Shown: positions 17,466 through 28,370, counted from the first letter of the stretch. The stretch is DNA of 64,000 nucleotides from Pseudomonas sp. PDM18 (GCF_014852585.1 NZ_JACVBX010000019.1:1-64000); one strand, 5' to 3'. Notes: generated from the letters alone by a model not told the origin. Translations and numbers: made by a program.

Positions 17466-19034
17466 GTGATTTTCCGTTCCGTTCAACAACCGCTTTCGCG
17501 CCAAATCCTTCGCGGACTGGTCGGCTCCGCCCTGTTGGCGTTGAGCGCTACCCATGCCTGGGCCTTCAATCTCGACGACGTTGGCGAAAAGGCCAAGGCG
17601 CTGGCTGCAGAGAAGTACAGCGCACCGACGAGCAACCTGCCATCGGAATTCAGCGAAATGAAGTTCGCCGATTACCAGCAGATTCGCTTCCGTAACGAGA
17701 AGGCCTACTGGGCCGACGAGAAGACCCCCTTCAAGATCAGCTTCTATCACCAGGGCATGCACTTCGATACCCCGGTGAAGATCAACGAAGTCACGGCGAC
17801 CGACGTCAAGGAGATCAAGTACGATCCCTCCCGTTTCGACTTCGGTTCCCTGAAGTTCGACGCCAACGCCACCAAAGACCTGGGCTACGCCGGCTTCCGC
17901 CTGCTGTACCCGATCAACTCGCCTGACAAGCAGGACGAGATCGCCACCTTCCTGGGCGCGAGCTACTTCCGCATCATCGGCAAGGACCAGTGGTGGGGCC
18001 TGTCTGCCCGTGGCCTGGCGCTGGACACCGCGCTGCCGTCGGGTGAGGAATTCCCGCGCTTCCGGGAGTTCTGGATCGAAAAACCCAAGCCCAAGGACAA
18101 ACACCTGGTGATCTTCGCGCTGCTGGATTCGCCCCGTGCGACTGGCGCGTACCGCTTCACCATCCGTCCGGGCAATGACACCGTGGTCGATGTGAAGGCA
18201 CGCGTGTTCCTGCGCGACAAGGTGAGCAAGCTGGGCCTCGCGCCGCTGACCAGCATGTTCCTGTTCGGCTCCAACCAGCCGTCGCCGGAGCATAACTTCC
18301 GTCCGGAGCTGCATGACTCTACCGGCCTGCAGATCCACGCTGGCAACGACGAGTGGATCTGGCGCCCGCTGAACAACCCGAAACACCTGTCCGTCAGCGC
18401 CTACAGCGTCGAGAACCCGCGTGGCTTCGGTCTGCTGCAGCGTGGCCGTGAATTCTCCCGCTACGAAGACCTCGACGACCGCTACGACCTGCGTCCCTCC
18501 GCCTGGGTCGAGCCGCAGGGCGATTGGGGCAAGGGCACCATCGAGCTGGTAGAGATCCCGACTCCGGACGAGACCAACGACAACATCGTTGCCTTCTGGA
18601 ACCCCGAGAAGCGCCCGGAAGCCGGCGAGCCGCTGGACTTCGCCTACCGCATGCGCTGGACCAAGGACGAGCAGGCCCTGCACGATCCGAAGAACGCCTG
18701 GGTCATGCAGACCCTGCGCTCGGTCGGTGATGTGAAGCAGAAGAACCTGATCCGCCAGCCGGATGGCAGCGTCGCTCTGGTCGTCGATTTCGTCGGCCCG
18801 ACTCTGAAGGCGCTGGCAGGCGATGCCCCGGTGAGCACCCAGGTGAGCACCGACGACAACGCTGAAGTGAAGGAAAACAGCCTGCGCTACAACGCAGTGA
18901 CCCAGGGCTGGCGTCTGACCCTGCGGATCAAGGTCAAGGATCCGAAGAAGCCGACGGAAATGCGCGCTGCCCTGGTAAACGGTGGCCAGACAATTTCCGA
19001 AACCTGGAGCTACCAGCTGCCTGCCGATGAATAA
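17466..19034 (+). CDS. opgG: periplasmic glucan biosynthesis protein OpgG (MdoG)
   Basis: 522 residues, normal length. GTG start at 17466 with GAGGGG six nt upstream (17455-17460). Signal peptide ends near HAWA (residue 33). The mature protein begins [14 protein letters not shown] and has the beta-sandwich OpgG fold signatures [26 protein letters not shown] and [20 protein letters not shown]. It is needed for synthesis and branching of osmoregulated periplasmic glucans with OpgH. The 201-bp upstream region should carry the promoter, but I could not pick a convincing one. Confidence 0.96.
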   Translation: MIFRSVQQPLSRQILRGLVGSALLALSATHAWAFNLDDVGEKAKALAAEKYSAPTSNLPSEFSEMKFADYQQIRFRNEKAYWADEKTPFKISFYHQGMHFDTPVKINEVTATDVKEIKYDPSRFDFGSLKFDANATKDLGYAGFRLLYPINSPDKQDEIATFLGASYFRIIGKDQWWGLSARGLALDTALPSGEEFPRFREFWIEKPKPKDKHLVIFALLDSPRATGAYRFTIRPGNDTVVDVKARVFLRDKVSKLGLAPLTSMFLFGSNQPSPEHNFRPELHDSTGLQIHAGNDEWIWRPLNNPKHLSVSAYSVENPRGFGLLQRGREFSRYEDLDDRYDLRPSAWVEPQGDWGKGTIELVEIPTPDETNDNIVAFWNPEKRPEAGEPLDFAYRMRWTKDEQALHDPKNAWVMQTLRSVGDVKQKNLIRQPDGSVALVVDFVGPTLKALAGDAPVSTQVSTDDNAEVKENSLRYNAVTQGWRLTLRIKVKDPKKPTEMRAALVNGGQTISETWSYQLPADE

Positions 19035-21600
19035 CTCCACCGCTACCACCGCGCCGGTGGCCGATTATCTCGCGCACCTGCCCCTGTCGGCGCAGGAGCG
19101 TGAGCGGCTGGCCAAGGCCGGTTCCTTCAGCGAGTTGCACGAGCAACTCGCTGGCGACGTCGAGGGTGAAGACGCTGCGCTGGCTTCGGTCGGTGCGCGT
19201 CTGCGCCACGGCTACGGCCAGGACCTCGACGATGCCCAGATGCTGGGCATGGACGACAACGGTCGTACCTACCTCAAGGCCGCGCCGCCGATCCAGCGCA
19301 CCAAGGTGATCCCCGAACCCTGGCGCACCAACCCGATCATGCGCGGCTGGCGCCGCCTGACCGGGCGCAGCAACCCGGCCAAGCCTGCCCGCGACCTGCC
19401 CAAGGCCCGCTGGCAACGCGTCGGTTCGCTGCGCCGGTTCATCCTGGTCCTGCTCATGCTGGGCCAGACCAGCGTCGCCACCTACTACATGAAAGGCATC
19501 CTGCCCTACCAGGGCTGGGCCTTCGTCGACCTCGAAGAGATCAATCGCCAGACCTTCCTGCAGACCCTGGAGCAGGTGCTGCCCTATGCCATCCAGTTCG
19601 GCGTGCTGACGCTCTTTGCCATTCTCTTCTGCTGGGTCTCGGCAGGTTTCTGGACCGCCCTGATGGGCTTCTGGGAGCTGCTCACCGGTCGCGACCGCTA
19701 CCGCATTTCCGGCAGCAGCGCAGGCAGCGAGCCGATTGCCGCCGACGCCCGCACGGCCATCGTCATGCCGATCTGCAACGAGGACGTCCCGCGCGTCTTC
19801 GCCGGCCTTCGGGCGACCTACGAGTCGGTGGCGGCCAGCGGCGAGCTGGATCGCTTCGACTTCTTCGTGCTCAGCGACACCAACCAGCCCGACATCGCCA
19901 TGGCCGAAGAAAAGGCCTGGATCGAGCTGTGCAAGGAAGCCCTGGGCTTTGGTCGCATCTTCTACCGCCGCCGCCGCCGCCGGGTGAAGCGCAAGAGCGG
20001 CAACATCGACGACTTCTGCCGTCGCTGGGGCGGCCAGTACAAGTACATGGTCGTCATGGACGCCGACAGCGTGATGAGCGGCGACTGCCTGACCAAGCTG
20101 GTGCGCCTGATGGAGGCCAACCCCGAGGCTGGCATCATCCAGACCGCGCCCAAGGCGTCGGGCATGGACACCCTCTACGCGCGCATGCAGCAGTTCGCCA
20201 CCCGCGTCTACGGCCCGCTGTTCACCGCCGGCCTGCACTTCTGGCAGCTGGGCGAATCCCACTACTGGGGACACAACGCGATCATCCGGGTGAAACCCTT
20301 CATCGAGCACTGCGCCCTGGCGCCGTTGCCGGGCAAGGGTTCCTTCGCTGGCGCGATTCTCTCCCACGACTTCGTCGAAGCCGCGCTGATGCGCCGCGCC
20401 GGCTGGGGCGTGTGGATCGCCTACGACCTGGAGGGCAGCTACGAGGAATTGCCGCCCAACCTGCTGGACGAGCTCAAGCGTGACCGCCGCTGGTGTCACG
20501 GCAACCTGATGAACTTCCGCCTGTTCCTGGTCAAGGGCATGCACCCGGTGCACCGCGCGGTGTTCCTCACCGGCGTGATGTCCTACCTGTCGGCGCCGCT
20601 GTGGTTCTTCTTCCTGGTGCTGTCCACCGCGCTGCTGGCGGTGCACCAGCTGATGGAGCCGCAGTACTTCCTGGAGCCGCGCCAGCTGTTCCCGATCTGG
20701 CCGCAGTGGCACCCGGAAAAGGCCATCGCCCTGTTCTCCACCACCCTGACCCTGCTGTTCCTGCCCAAGCTGCTCAGCGTCATGCTGATCTGGGCCAAGG
20801 GCGCCAAGGGCTACGGCGGTGTGATCAAGGTGACCCTGAGCATGCTGCTGGAGATGTTCTTCTCCGTGCTGCTCGCCCCGGTGCGCATGCTCTTCCACAC
20901 TCGCTTCGTGCTGGCCGCGTTCCTCGGCTGGGAAGCCCAGTGGAAGTCGCCGCAGCGTGACGACGACGATACCCCGTGGAGCGAGGCGATCCGCCGCCAC
21001 GGCCTGCAGACCTTGCTGGGCCTGTGCTGGGCCTTGCTGGTCGCGTGGCTGAACCCGCGCTTCCTGTGGTGGCTGTCGCCCATCGTCGGCGCCCTGATGC
21101 TGTCGATCCCGGTTTCGGTGATCAGCAGCCGGGTCAAGCTGGGCCTGGCCTCGCGCGACGAGAAGCTGTTCCTCATCCCCGAGGAATACGACACTCCCCG
21201 CGAGCTGCGCGCCACCGACGAGTACACCTACCAGAATCGCTGGCAGGCTCTGAAGGACGGCTTCGTCCGTTCCGCCGTCGACCCGGTACTGAATGCCCTG
21301 GCATGCGCCATGGGCACTGCCCGTCACGGTCAGTCCGCCGCCATCGAAGCGACCCGCACTGCACTGGTCGAGAAGGCGCTGGAAGCCGGCCCCGAGCAGC
21401 TCGACGGCAACCGTCGCCTGGCGCTGCTGAGCGACCCGGTGGCGCTGTCGCGCCTGCATCTGGCGCTCTGGCAGGGTGACAAGGAGCAGTGGATCGGCCC
21501 TTGGCGGCAATCGCTGAAGGCCGACGCCCATGCCCCGGCCGTGCCCTTGGCGCCGGTCGCGGAGCAAGGCGCCATGGCACTGCCCGCCGCGCAATCCTGA
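19027..21600 (+). CDS. opgH: glucan glucosyltransferase OpgH (MdoH)
   Basis: 857 residues, inner-membrane GT2-family synthase making the linear beta-1,2 glucan backbone from UDP-glucose. The cytosolic glycosyltransferase domain has [11 protein letters not shown] for UDP-metal binding and the product-end RRWCHGN motif, flanked by hydrophobic segments around residues 135-215 and 510-725. ATG 19027 overlaps opgG by 8 nt, which points to translational coupling. An in-frame ATG at 18982 lies inside opgG and is rejected. A strong hairpin follows. Confidence 0.95.
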   Translation: MNNSTATTAPVADYLAHLPLSAQERERLAKAGSFSELHEQLAGDVEGEDAALASVGARLRHGYGQDLDDAQMLGMDDNGRTYLKAAPPIQRTKVIPEPWRTNPIMRGWRRLTGRSNPAKPARDLPKARWQRVGSLRRFILVLLMLGQTSVATYYMKGILPYQGWAFVDLEEINRQTFLQTLEQVLPYAIQFGVLTLFAILFCWVSAGFWTALMGFWELLTGRDRYRISGSSAGSEPIAADARTAIVMPICNEDVPRVFAGLRATYESVAASGELDRFDFFVLSDTNQPDIAMAEEKAWIELCKEALGFGRIFYRRRRRRVKRKSGNIDDFCRRWGGQYKYMVVMDADSVMSGDCLTKLVRLMEANPEAGIIQTAPKASGMDTLYARMQQFATRVYGPLFTAGLHFWQLGESHYWGHNAIIRVKPFIEHCALAPLPGKGSFAGAILSHDFVEAALMRRAGWGVWIAYDLEGSYEELPPNLLDELKRDRRWCHGNLMNFRLFLVKGMHPVHRAVFLTGVMSYLSAPLWFFFLVLSTALLAVHQLMEPQYFLEPRQLFPIWPQWHPEKAIALFSTTLTLLFLPKLLSVMLIWAKGAKGYGGVIKVTLSMLLEMFFSVLLAPVRMLFHTRFVLAAFLGWEAQWKSPQRDDDDTPWSEAIRRHGLQTLLGLCWALLVAWLNPRFLWWLSPIVGALMLSIPVSVISSRVKLGLASRDEKLFLIPEEYDTPRELRATDEYTYQNRWQALKDGFVRSAVDPVLNALACAMGTARHGQSAAIEATRTALVEKALEAGPEQLDGNRRLALLSDPVALSRLHLALWQGDKEQWIGPWRQSLKADAHAPAVPLAPVAEQGAMALPAAQS

Positions 21601-21607
21601 CCCAGCG

Positions 21608-21637
21608 CCTCCCTCGTCCCGTCCGGGGCGAGGGAGG
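21608..21637 (+). terminator. hairpin after opgH
   Basis: 13-bp stem (one G-T pair), 21608-21620 with 21625-21637, 4-nt loop. The following T-tract is weak (GGTTTAGCCTGTTTT), so termination is likely but may be inefficient. Confidence 0.6.
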
Positions 21638-21823
21638 GGTGGCGGTTTAGCCTGTTTTCCCCACGCACCGCTGCTGGTACCCTTCGCCAGCTATCCAGAA
21701 AAGATTGAGATATCCGCCGCATGGGGTACGCTTCGCACCCTTCTGTGCCCGGCATGCCTGGTCGCGCGCGATTCGATCGCTGGAAAAAACAACAAGTTCT
21801 TTCACTTGCTTGGGAGTATGGGG

Positions 21824-22621
21824 ATGAAAAAGTACCTGGCATCGCTGGTGATGGGCGTCTGCGCCCTGGTCAGCGTGAGCGCGGCTCAGGCCGGCGCCAT
21901 CGATGAAGCGGCCAAGCGCGGCACGCTGCGCGTGGGCATGGACCCGACCTACATGCCGTTCGAGATGACCAACAAGCGCGGTCAGATCGTCGGTTTCGAA
22001 GTGGACCTGCTCAAGGCCATGGCCAAATCCATGAATGTCAAGCTGGAGCTGGTCTCCACCGCCTATGACGGCATCATCCCGGCCCTGCTTACCGACAAGT
22101 TCGACATGATCGGCTCGGGCATGACCCTGACCCAGGAACGCAACCTGCGCCTGAACTTCTCCGATCCCTTCATCGTGGTCGGCCAGACCCTGCTGATCCG
22201 CAAGGAACTGCAAGGCGAGATCAAGTCCTACAAGGACCTGAACGACGCGAAATACCGCATCACCTCCAAGATCGGCACCACCGGCGAATTCGTCGCCAAG
22301 AAGCAGCTGTCCAAGGCCCAATACCATGGCTTCGACAACGAGCCCGAAGCAGTCATGGACGTGGTCAACGGCAAGGCCGACGCCTTCATCTACGACTCGC
22401 CCTACAACGTCGTCGGCGTGAGCAAGTTCGGCGCCGGCAAGCTGGTGCACCTGGATCAGCCGTTCACCTACGAGCCGCTGGCCTTTGGTCTGAAGAAGGG
22501 CGACTACGACTCGATCAACTTCATCAACAACTTCCTCAAGCAGATCCGTGAAGACGGCACCTACGATCGCATTCACGACAAGTGGTTCAAGAACACCGAC
22601 TGGCTCAAGGACATGGAATAA
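21824..22621 (+). CDS. amino acid ABC transporter, periplasmic binding protein
   Basis: 265 residues, SBP_bac_3 family, signal peptide cleaved after AQA near residue 23. AIDEAAKRGTLRVGMDPTYMPFEMTNKRG is the typical N-terminus of polar amino acid binding proteins, and a lysine/glutamate-type pocket follows. Start 21824 is preferred over the in-frame ATG at 21818 because GGGAG (21812-21816) is optimally spaced for it. First gene of a three-gene ABC operon. The exact amino acid cannot be read. Confidence 0.9.
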   Translation: MKKYLASLVMGVCALVSVSAAQAGAIDEAAKRGTLRVGMDPTYMPFEMTNKRGQIVGFEVDLLKAMAKSMNVKLELVSTAYDGIIPALLTDKFDMIGSGMTLTQERNLRLNFSDPFIVVGQTLLIRKELQGEIKSYKDLNDAKYRITSKIGTTGEFVAKKQLSKAQYHGFDNEPEAVMDVVNGKADAFIYDSPYNVVGVSKFGAGKLVHLDQPFTYEPLAFGLKKGDYDSINFINNFLKQIREDGTYDRIHDKWFKNTDWLKDME

Positions 22622-22647
22622 TCCGCGTCTGACTCAGATCGACCCGA

Positions 22648-22670
22648 CGCGCAGGCCCCAAGCCTGCGCG
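22648..22670 (+). other. intercistronic hairpin between binding-protein and permease genes
   Basis: Perfect 9-bp arms CGCGCAGGC (22648-22656) and GCCTGCGCG (22662-22670), 5-nt loop, 26 nt after the binding-protein stop. Some T residues follow (TTCGCATTTT), so partial termination is possible. Confidence 0.6.
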
Positions 22671-22694
22671 TTCGCATTTTCACGGTAGAGATTC

Positions 22695-23657
22695 GTGGCT
22701 AGAACGAAACGCGCAACCTGGCCCTGGCACGGGCTGACCGGACTGATCCTCCTGCTGATCGGCCTGGCCCTCTGGTACTCCACTTCGCTGATTTCCTACG
22801 AGTGGCGCTGGAACCGCGTCCCGCAGTACTTCGCCTACCAGGCCGAAGAACCGCAGCGTGCGGACAGCATCTCGCGGGTGGAAAAGATCGAGGATCAGGG
22901 CGACAAGGCCCGCGTCACCCTGGTGGACGACGACGGCAAGCAACAGGTGCTGACCGTGGCCGCCGACAGCCTGCAGTTCTCCGAGAACGACGATGTCGCC
23001 GAGGGCGATGTGGTCGGCGCGACCCGTCACTGGGCCGCCGGTCCGCTGGCCTGGGGCCTGTGGACCACGGTCTGGATTTCCTTCGTTTCTGGCGCGCTGG
23101 GCCTGTTCATCGGCCTGTTCACCGGTCTCTGCCGCCTGTCGAAGAACCCGACCCTGCACGACCTCTCGACCCTCTACGTCGAACTGGTGCGCGGCACGCC
23201 GCTGCTGGTACAGATTTTCATCTTCTACTTCTTCATCGGCACCGTGCTGAACCTGTCCCGCGAGTTCGCCGGGGTGGCCGCGCTGGCACTGTTCACCGGC
23301 GCCTACGTCGCTGAGATCGTCCGCGCCGGCGTGCAGTCCATCGCCCGTGGTCAGGACGAAGCCGCGCGCTCCCTGGGTCTGAACGCTGCGCAGTCGATGC
23401 GCCACGTGATCCTGCCGCAGGCCTTCAAGCGCGTGCTGCCGCCGCTGGCCGGGCAGTTCATCAGCCTGGTCAAGGACACTTCCCTGGTCTCGGTGATCGC
23501 CATCACCGAGCTGACCAAGAGCGGCCGCGAGGCGATTACCACCTCGTTCTCCACCTTCGAGATCTGGTTCTGCGTCGCCGCGCTCTATCTCGTGATCAAC
23601 CTGCCGCTGTCGCATCTGGCGGGGCGCCTGGAGCGGAGGCTCGGCCAAAGTGATTGA
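22695..23657 (+). CDS. amino acid ABC transporter permease with extra N-terminal periplasmic domain
   Basis: 320 residues, GTG start at 22695. The HisM/GltK-type permease domain occupies about residues 118-315, with the ATPase-contacting loop [25 protein letters not shown]. Unlike typical permeases of this class (about 220-250 residues), one membrane helix at 12-30 is followed by about 85 soluble residues (31-115) rich in beta-like charged segments before the channel domain. It overlaps the ATPase gene by 8 nt. The extra domain may contact the binding protein; its role is unknown. Confidence 0.88.
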   Translation: MARTKRATWPWHGLTGLILLLIGLALWYSTSLISYEWRWNRVPQYFAYQAEEPQRADSISRVEKIEDQGDKARVTLVDDDGKQQVLTVAADSLQFSENDDVAEGDVVGATRHWAAGPLAWGLWTTVWISFVSGALGLFIGLFTGLCRLSKNPTLHDLSTLYVELVRGTPLLVQIFIFYFFIGTVLNLSREFAGVAALALFTGAYVAEIVRAGVQSIARGQDEAARSLGLNAAQSMRHVILPQAFKRVLPPLAGQFISLVKDTSLVSVIAITELTKSGREAITTSFSTFEIWFCVAALYLVINLPLSHLAGRLERRLGQSD

Positions 23658-24384
23658 AGTGCGTAACCTGACCAAGGTCTTCGACACTCGCGGGCAGGTC
23701 GTGCGCGCGGTGGATGACGTCACCACCGGCGTGGCCAAGGGCGAAGTGGTGGTGGTGATCGGGCCGTCCGGCTCGGGCAAGTCCACCTTCCTGCGCTGCC
23801 TCAACGGCCTGGAAGAGTTCGACTCCGGCTCGGTGAGCATCGACGGCGTCGACCTCGCCAACCCGAAGACCGACATCAACGCCTACCGCCGCGAAGTCGG
23901 CATGGTGTTCCAGCACTTCAACCTGTTCCCGCACATGACCGTGCTGGAGAATCTGTGCCTGGCGCAGAAAGTCGTGCGCAAGCGCGGCAAGGCCGAGCGC
24001 GAGGCCAAGGCCCGTGCGTTGCTGGACAAGGTCGGCATCGGCCAGAAGGCCAACGAGTACCCGTCGCGGCTCTCTGGCGGCCAGCAGCAGCGTGTGGCGA
24101 TTGCCCGTGCGCTGTGCATGGAGCCGAAGGTGATGCTGTTCGATGAACCCACCTCAGCGCTCGACCCGGAGATGGTCGGCGAGGTGCTGGACGTGATGAA
24201 GACCCTAGCGCTGGAAGGCATGACCATGGTCTGCGTGACTCACGAGATGGGCTTCGCCCGTGAAGTGGCGGACCGCGTGCTGTTCTTCGATCACGGCAAG
24301 CTGTTGGAAGACGCCGCTCCGGCGGAATTCTTCGCCCAGCCTAAGGACGCGCGTGCGCAGACCTTCCTGCGGCAGGTGTTGTGA
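23650..24384 (+). CDS. amino acid ABC transporter ATP-binding protein
   Basis: 244 residues, GlnQ/HisP-type ATPase. GTG start at 23650 inside the permease 3' end. Walker A is GPSGSGKST near residue 37, the signature is [15 protein letters not shown], and Walker B is [12 protein letters not shown] with the H-loop CVTHEMGFA. It powers import by the preceding permease and binding protein. A strong terminator follows. Confidence 0.94.
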   Translation: MIEVRNLTKVFDTRGQVVRAVDDVTTGVAKGEVVVVIGPSGSGKSTFLRCLNGLEEFDSGSVSIDGVDLANPKTDINAYRREVGMVFQHFNLFPHMTVLENLCLAQKVVRKRGKAEREAKARALLDKVGIGQKANEYPSRLSGGQQQRVAIARALCMEPKVMLFDEPTSALDPEMVGEVLDVMKTLALEGMTMVCVTHEMGFAREVADRVLFFDHGKLLEDAAPAEFFAQPKDARAQTFLRQVL

Positions 24385-24403
24385 GACCGCTGCCTCGGTG
24401 AGC

Positions 24404-24427
24404 AAGCCGCCTCCGGGCGGCTTTTTT
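24404..24427 (+). terminator. rho-independent terminator of the amino acid ABC operon
   Basis: AAGCCGCC (24404-24411), 4-nt loop, GGCGGCTT (24416-24423), continuing into a six-T run (24422-24427). Confidence 0.88.
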
Positions 24428-24515
24428 GTGCCTGCCCGGAGGGGAAGTCTGTTCTCTGTGATCAGCCGCTGGCACCCGTAGGGTGAATAATCCGGAACGG
24501 GTTATCCGCCAGGGC

Positions 24516-24544
24516 GGCGCATAGCGCCGTAGGCGTTATGCGCC
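24516..24544. repeat. palindromic intergenic element
   Basis: GGCGCATA (24516-24523) and TATGCGCC (24537-24544) form an 8-bp inverted repeat. Nearby GTAGGGTGAATAA and CGCCCTACGC suggest a longer dispersed intergenic repeat spanning about 24475-24555. The 266-bp gap between the two convergent transcription units holds this element and two terminators, and no gene. Confidence 0.5.
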
Positions 24545-24611
24545 CTACGCGGGCAGGTGAGGTGCAGGGCTTTTGTAGGATCACAAGGTGTATCGGCGAC
24601 AAATCGCGGGC

Positions 24612-24639
24612 AAAAAGAAACCGCCCCGGAGGGCGGTTT
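24612..24639 (-). terminator. rho-independent terminator of rhlE
   Basis: Read on the minus strand, AAACCGCCC, TCCG loop, GGGCGGTTT, then CTTTTTG. Arms are 24618-24626 and 24631-24639. It lies 11 nt beyond the rhlE stop. Confidence 0.85.
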
Positions 24640-24650
24640 CTTCTACAGCA

Positions 24651-26729
24651 TCACTCGCGGTTGCGGGTCAGCAGCGCGGGACGCTCGGTCTTGCGGCGCG
24701 GTTCCAGCTCTTCCAGCTGTTCCGGCGTCGGGAAGCGGTCGGTGCGAACCAGGTCGCGCTTGTTGATCACTACCGGCTGGCGGGTCGGCTTGGCGGCGCC
24801 GTACTCGCTCGGCTCGCGCAGCGGGGCGTCGTTCATGCGCGAAGCCGGAGCCTTGCCGCCACGCTTGCGCTGGCCGGCCTTGCCCTGGGCGTTGCCGCCC
24901 TGGCCATGTCCCTGGGTACGACCGCCGCCGTTAGGCTTCTTGGCGGCACGGCCCTGGCCTTGTCCCTGACCCTGGCTGCGGCCTTGACCGCTTCCACCCT
25001 GGCCGCCGCCCTGACCACCCTGGCCGCGGGCGCGTTGCTGACCCTGGTTCTGGCCCTGACCTGCGCCTTGCCCCTGACCGCCACGGCGGCGCTGGCCGCG
25101 TTGCTGGTCCTTGTCCGGGAACGGGCTGACGTAGTCGGCGCGGTTGCCGAAGTTGTCGAAGTCGTCGTCGAGGAATTCTTCCGGGTCGCGGTTGCCGTCG
25201 GCTTTCGGTGCGCGAGCCGGCTTGGCCTGCTGCTGACGTCCCTGGCCCTGCTGGTCTTGCTGCTGGCGGGGCTGGCGCGGTTGACGGGGTTCGCGCGGCT
25301 CACGAGCCTGAGTGTTGGCGTTTGGTTGAGCGTCGCCGCCCTGGCCGTCGCCCTTCTTCTTGCCGCGACCGCCGCGACGGCGGCGCTTGCCGGCGGGTTT
25401 GTCGCCGTCGGCGGCTTCGCCTTCAGCGGCGGGGGCGGCGTGCTGTTGTTCTTCGCCCTGGGCCTGCTGCGGCTTGTCCTTGTTGCGGTCCTTGCGCTCG
25501 CCGCGCTTGGCCTTGTCCTTGCGCGGCTGGCGCTGCGGGGCTTCCTTCGGCTCGGGCTGCTGGACTTCCGGCAGCACGGTATCAGGGTCGAAGCCCTGCA
25601 TGTCGCCATCGGGGATGCGCTGCTTGGTCAGGCGCTCGATGGCCTTGAGCAGCTTGTCCTCGTCCGGCGCCACCAGCGAGATGGCTTCACCGGTACGACC
25701 GGCGCGGCCGGTACGGCCGATGCGGTGAACGTAGTCTTCCTCGACGTTGGGCAGCTCGTAGTTGACCACGTGGGGCAACTGGTCGATGTCCAGGCCGCGG
25801 GCGGCGATGTCGGTGGCGACCAGGATGCGCACGTCGTTGGCCTTGAAGTCGGCCAGCGCCTTGGTGCGCGCGTTCTGGCTCTTGTTGCCGTGGATCGCGG
25901 CGGCCGGCAGGCCGTGCTTGGTCAGGTACTCGGCCAGGCGGTTGGCGCCGTGCTTGGTGCGGGTGAACACCAGCACCTGTTCCCAGGCGCCCATGGTCAC
26001 CAGGTGCGCCAGCAGCGCGCGCTTCTGTACCGACGGAATGCGGAACACACGCTGCTCGATACGCTCGACGGTGGTGTTCGGCGGGGTGACCTCAATGCGC
26101 TCCGGGTTGTGCAGGAGCTTGTTGGTGAGGTCGATGATGTCTTTGGAGAAGGTCGCCGAGAACAGCAGGTTCTGGCGCTTGGCCGGAAGCTTGGCGAGGA
26201 CCTTCTTCACGTCGTGGATGAAGCCCATGTCGAGCATGCGGTCGGCTTCGTCGAGGACGAGGATTTCCACGCGGGACAGATCGACGCTGCCCTGGCCGAT
26301 CAGGTCGAGCAGCCGGCCGGGGCAGGCGACCAGGACGTCGACGCCCTTGGACATGGCCTGCACCTGAGGATTCATGCCGACGCCGCCGAAGATGCAGGCG
26401 CTTTTCAGGGGCAGGTCACGGGCGTAGACCTTGAAGCTGTCGTGCACCTGGGCAGCCAGCTCACGGGTCGGGGTCAGTACCAGGACGCGGGCCTGGCGCG
26501 GGCCGTGGCGGTGCTCGCGGTCCGGGTGGCCTTCGGGGAACAGGCGTTCGAGTACCGGGAGGGCAAAGCCGCCGGTCTTGCCGGTGCCGGTCTGGGCGGC
26601 AACCATGAGGTCGCGGCCTTGCAGTACGGCGGGGATGGCGCGTTCCTGAACGGGAGTGGGGCGCGCGTAGCCGGCGGCTTCAACGGCGCCAGCCAGGGCC
26701 TCGGAGAGACCGAGGGAAGTAAAGGACAT
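24651..26729 (-). CDS. rhlE: DEAD-box RNA helicase, RhlE type with long low-complexity tail
   Basis: 692 residues. The helicase core (about 1-370) has the Q motif [10 protein letters not shown], motif I AQTGTGKT, Ia [29 protein letters not shown] and [13 protein letters not shown]. Residues from about 385 onward are a disordered tail rich in Gln, Gly, Arg, Lys and Ala, with basic patches ([16 protein letters not shown]) and GQG repeats. This resembles P. aeruginosa RhlE2, whose long C-terminal extension is reported to matter for RNA binding and turnover. It unwinds RNA and probably acts in RNA decay or cold adaptation. Encoded alone, downstream of metF on the same strand with a 154-bp gap. 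Confidence 0.92.
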   Translation of the reverse strand: MSFTSLGLSEALAGAVEAAGYARPTPVQERAIPAVLQGRDLMVAAQTGTGKTGGFALPVLERLFPEGHPDREHRHGPRQARVLVLTPTRELAAQVHDSFKVYARDLPLKSACIFGGVGMNPQVQAMSKGVDVLVACPGRLLDLIGQGSVDLSRVEILVLDEADRMLDMGFIHDVKKVLAKLPAKRQNLLFSATFSKDIIDLTNKLLHNPERIEVTPPNTTVERIEQRVFRIPSVQKRALLAHLVTMGAWEQVLVFTRTKHGANRLAEYLTKHGLPAAAIHGNKSQNARTKALADFKANDVRILVATDIAARGLDIDQLPHVVNYELPNVEEDYVHRIGRTGRAGRTGEAISLVAPDEDKLLKAIERLTKQRIPDGDMQGFDPDTVLPEVQQPEPKEAPQRQPRKDKAKRGERKDRNKDKPQQAQGEEQQHAAPAAEGEAADGDKPAGKRRRRGGRGKKKGDGQGGDAQPNANTQAREPREPRQPRQPRQQQDQQGQGRQQQAKPARAPKADGNRDPEEFLDDDFDNFGNRADYVSPFPDKDQQRGQRRRGGQGQGAGQGQNQGQQRARGQGGQGGGQGGSGQGRSQGQGQGQGRAAKKPNGGGRTQGHGQGGNAQGKAGQRKRGGKAPASRMNDAPLREPSEYGAAKPTRQPVVINKRDLVRTDRFPTPEQLEELEPRRKTERPALLTRNRE

Positions 26730-26883
26730 GCGGGGTTCCTGTAGGCCGGCGACCTGCCGGCTCGAGGGCGCGTGATTTCAGGCTCGGGGCGAGCGCTCAG
26801 CCGATGGCTGGAAGCACCCCGTCCACGATACGCCGGCGTTGCGCTGGCCGGGATCGCGGACGGTAAGCCCGGAGCAATGATCC

Positions 26884-27732
26884 TCAGCGGGGGAGCTTGA
26901 GGTTGTTCCAGAGCGCCAGGCTGGGTTCAGCCTGGTTCAGGGTGTAGAAATGCAGACCGGGTGCGCCGCCTTCGAGGAGGCGTTCGCACATGTCGGTGAT
27001 GACCTGCTCACCAAAGGCCTGGATGCTGGCGATGTCGTCGCCGTAGGCTTCCAGCTGCTTGCGAATCCAACGGGGGATTTCCGCGCCACAGGCGTCGGAG
27101 AAGCGGGCCAGTTTGGTGTAGTTGGTGATCGGCATGATACCCGGTACGACCGGAATGCTGACACCGAGTTTCTCCGCACGCTCGACAAAATGGAAGTAGC
27201 TGTCGGCGTTGAAGAAGTATTGTGTGATGGCAGAGTCGGCGCCGGCTTTGACCTTGCGCACGAAATTCGCCAAATCATCCTCGAAATTGCGCGCCTGCGG
27301 GTGAACTTCCGGATAGGCGGCAACTTCGATGTGGAAGTGATCGCCGGTTTCGGCGCGGATGAATTCCACCAGTTCGTTGGCGTAGCGCAGCTCGCCGCTG
27401 GCCATGCCCATGCCCGAGGGCAGGTCGCCGCGCAGGGCGACGATGCGACGGATGCCGGCATCCTTGTAGTGGGCCAGCAGGGCACGCAGCTCGGGCTTGG
27501 TGTCGCCGACGCAGGACAGGTGCGGTGCGGTCGGCACCTTCACTTCGCCATCCAGCTGCAGCACGGTGGTCAGGGTACGGTCGCGGGTGGAGCCGCCGGC
27601 ACCATAGGTGCAGGAGAAGAAGTCGGGCTTTTTCGCGGCCAGCTGGCTTGCGGTGGCCAGCAGTTTTTCATGGCCGGCTTCGGTCTTGGCGGGGAAGAAC
27701 TCGAAGCTGAAACGGCGTTCTTTCTGACTCAT
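26884..27732 (-). CDS. metF: 5,10-methylenetetrahydrofolate reductase
   Basis: 282 residues, FAD-dependent TIM-barrel enzyme making 5-methyl-THF for methionine synthesis. RRFSFEFFPAKTEAG near the start, the conserved Glu in FEFFP, and the folate/FAD region ALRGDLP are visible. It is the third gene of ahcY, HD gene, metF on the minus strand, so SAH hydrolysis and methyl supply are co-expressed. The gap from the HD gene is 54 bp. Confidence 0.96.
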   Translation of the reverse strand: MSQKERRFSFEFFPAKTEAGHEKLLATASQLAAKKPDFFSCTYGAGGSTRDRTLTTVLQLDGEVKVPTAPHLSCVGDTKPELRALLAHYKDAGIRRIVALRGDLPSGMGMASGELRYANELVEFIRAETGDHFHIEVAAYPEVHPQARNFEDDLANFVRKVKAGADSAITQYFFNADSYFHFVERAEKLGVSIPVVPGIMPITNYTKLARFSDACGAEIPRWIRKQLEAYGDDIASIQAFGEQVITDMCERLLEGGAPGLHFYTLNQAEPSLALWNNLKLPR

Positions 27733-27786
27733 GGTCGTTCCTTCGGCGCCCCGTCATCGCGTGGCTGCCGGCATGTGCCGTCGACT

Positions 27787-28317
27787 TCAGAAGTAACGGC
27801 GGTAGTTGTCTATCTTCGTGCGCAGTCGCTCGGCGCTGGGCTCGTGCGCATGGCCGAGGACGGCCAGGATGCGCTGCGACTGAACATGGTATTCGGCGAT
27901 CTTGCTCCGCGCCCAGGTCGAGGGTGGCGGCTGCAGGTTGGTGATCCGGTCGCACAGCTTGACGATCGCATACTGCGGCGCGCCGGTCGCCAGCCTTTCG
28001 AGGTAGATGTCGAATGGCAGTTTCTCGCCATTCACCATCTTGCTCAGGCGCTGGGCGCCGTCGGCGACGAACTCGCCGAAACGCGTCTGCAGTTCCTCGA
28101 AGGGCACCGGGGTGTCTTCGAGCACGTCGTGCAGCAGGGCGATCTGGACGGTTTCCGCCAGGCGCTGGATGGGCGCTTCGCGGTCGGCCGCCATCACTTC
28201 ATTGGCTACCATCGCCAGGTGGACTGCGTAGGGCAGCGACGAGGCGGTCAGCGTCTGCCCGGCGTGAGCGCCGGCGGCGAAGAGCCAGGCCTGGTTGTAG
28301 CTGTCCTGCAGATCCAT
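27787..28317 (-). CDS. HD-domain protein of the (p)ppGpp hydrolase (SpoT/MESH1-like) family
   Basis: 176 residues from ATG 28317; the longer frame to 28371 has a non-family N-terminus. It matches the hydrolase domain of RelA/SpoT proteins: PYAVHLAMVAN (His33), ALLHDVLEDT (His63, Asp64, Glu67, Asp68) and KLCDRITNLQPPP (Asp123, Asn127), all metal-binding or catalytic positions. There is no synthetase, TGS or ACT domain, so it is a stand-alone small alarmone-hydrolase-like enzyme. It sits between ahcY and metF. Cytosolic Mn-dependent phosphohydrolase activity is expected; whether ppGpp or another nucleotide (for example NADPH, as for MESH1) is the substrate is unknown. Confidence 0.8.
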   Translation of the reverse strand: MDLQDSYNQAWLFAAGAHAGQTLTASSLPYAVHLAMVANEVMAADREAPIQRLAETVQIALLHDVLEDTPVPFEELQTRFGEFVADGAQRLSKMVNGEKLPFDIYLERLATGAPQYAIVKLCDRITNLQPPPSTWARSKIAEYHVQSQRILAVLGHAHEPSAERLRTKIDNYRRYF

Positions 28318-28370
28318 GGGGCACCAGATGGCAAAGAGGGCAGACGATTGCTCGTCTGCCCTCCGGCACA

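Noticed and set aside
24588-26744. 718-codon open frame on the plus strand opposite rhlE
   Set aside because: Its composition (Ala/Leu/Val runs) is what the complement of a GC-rich helicase and its Gln/Gly tail would give; the minus strand carries all helicase motifs.
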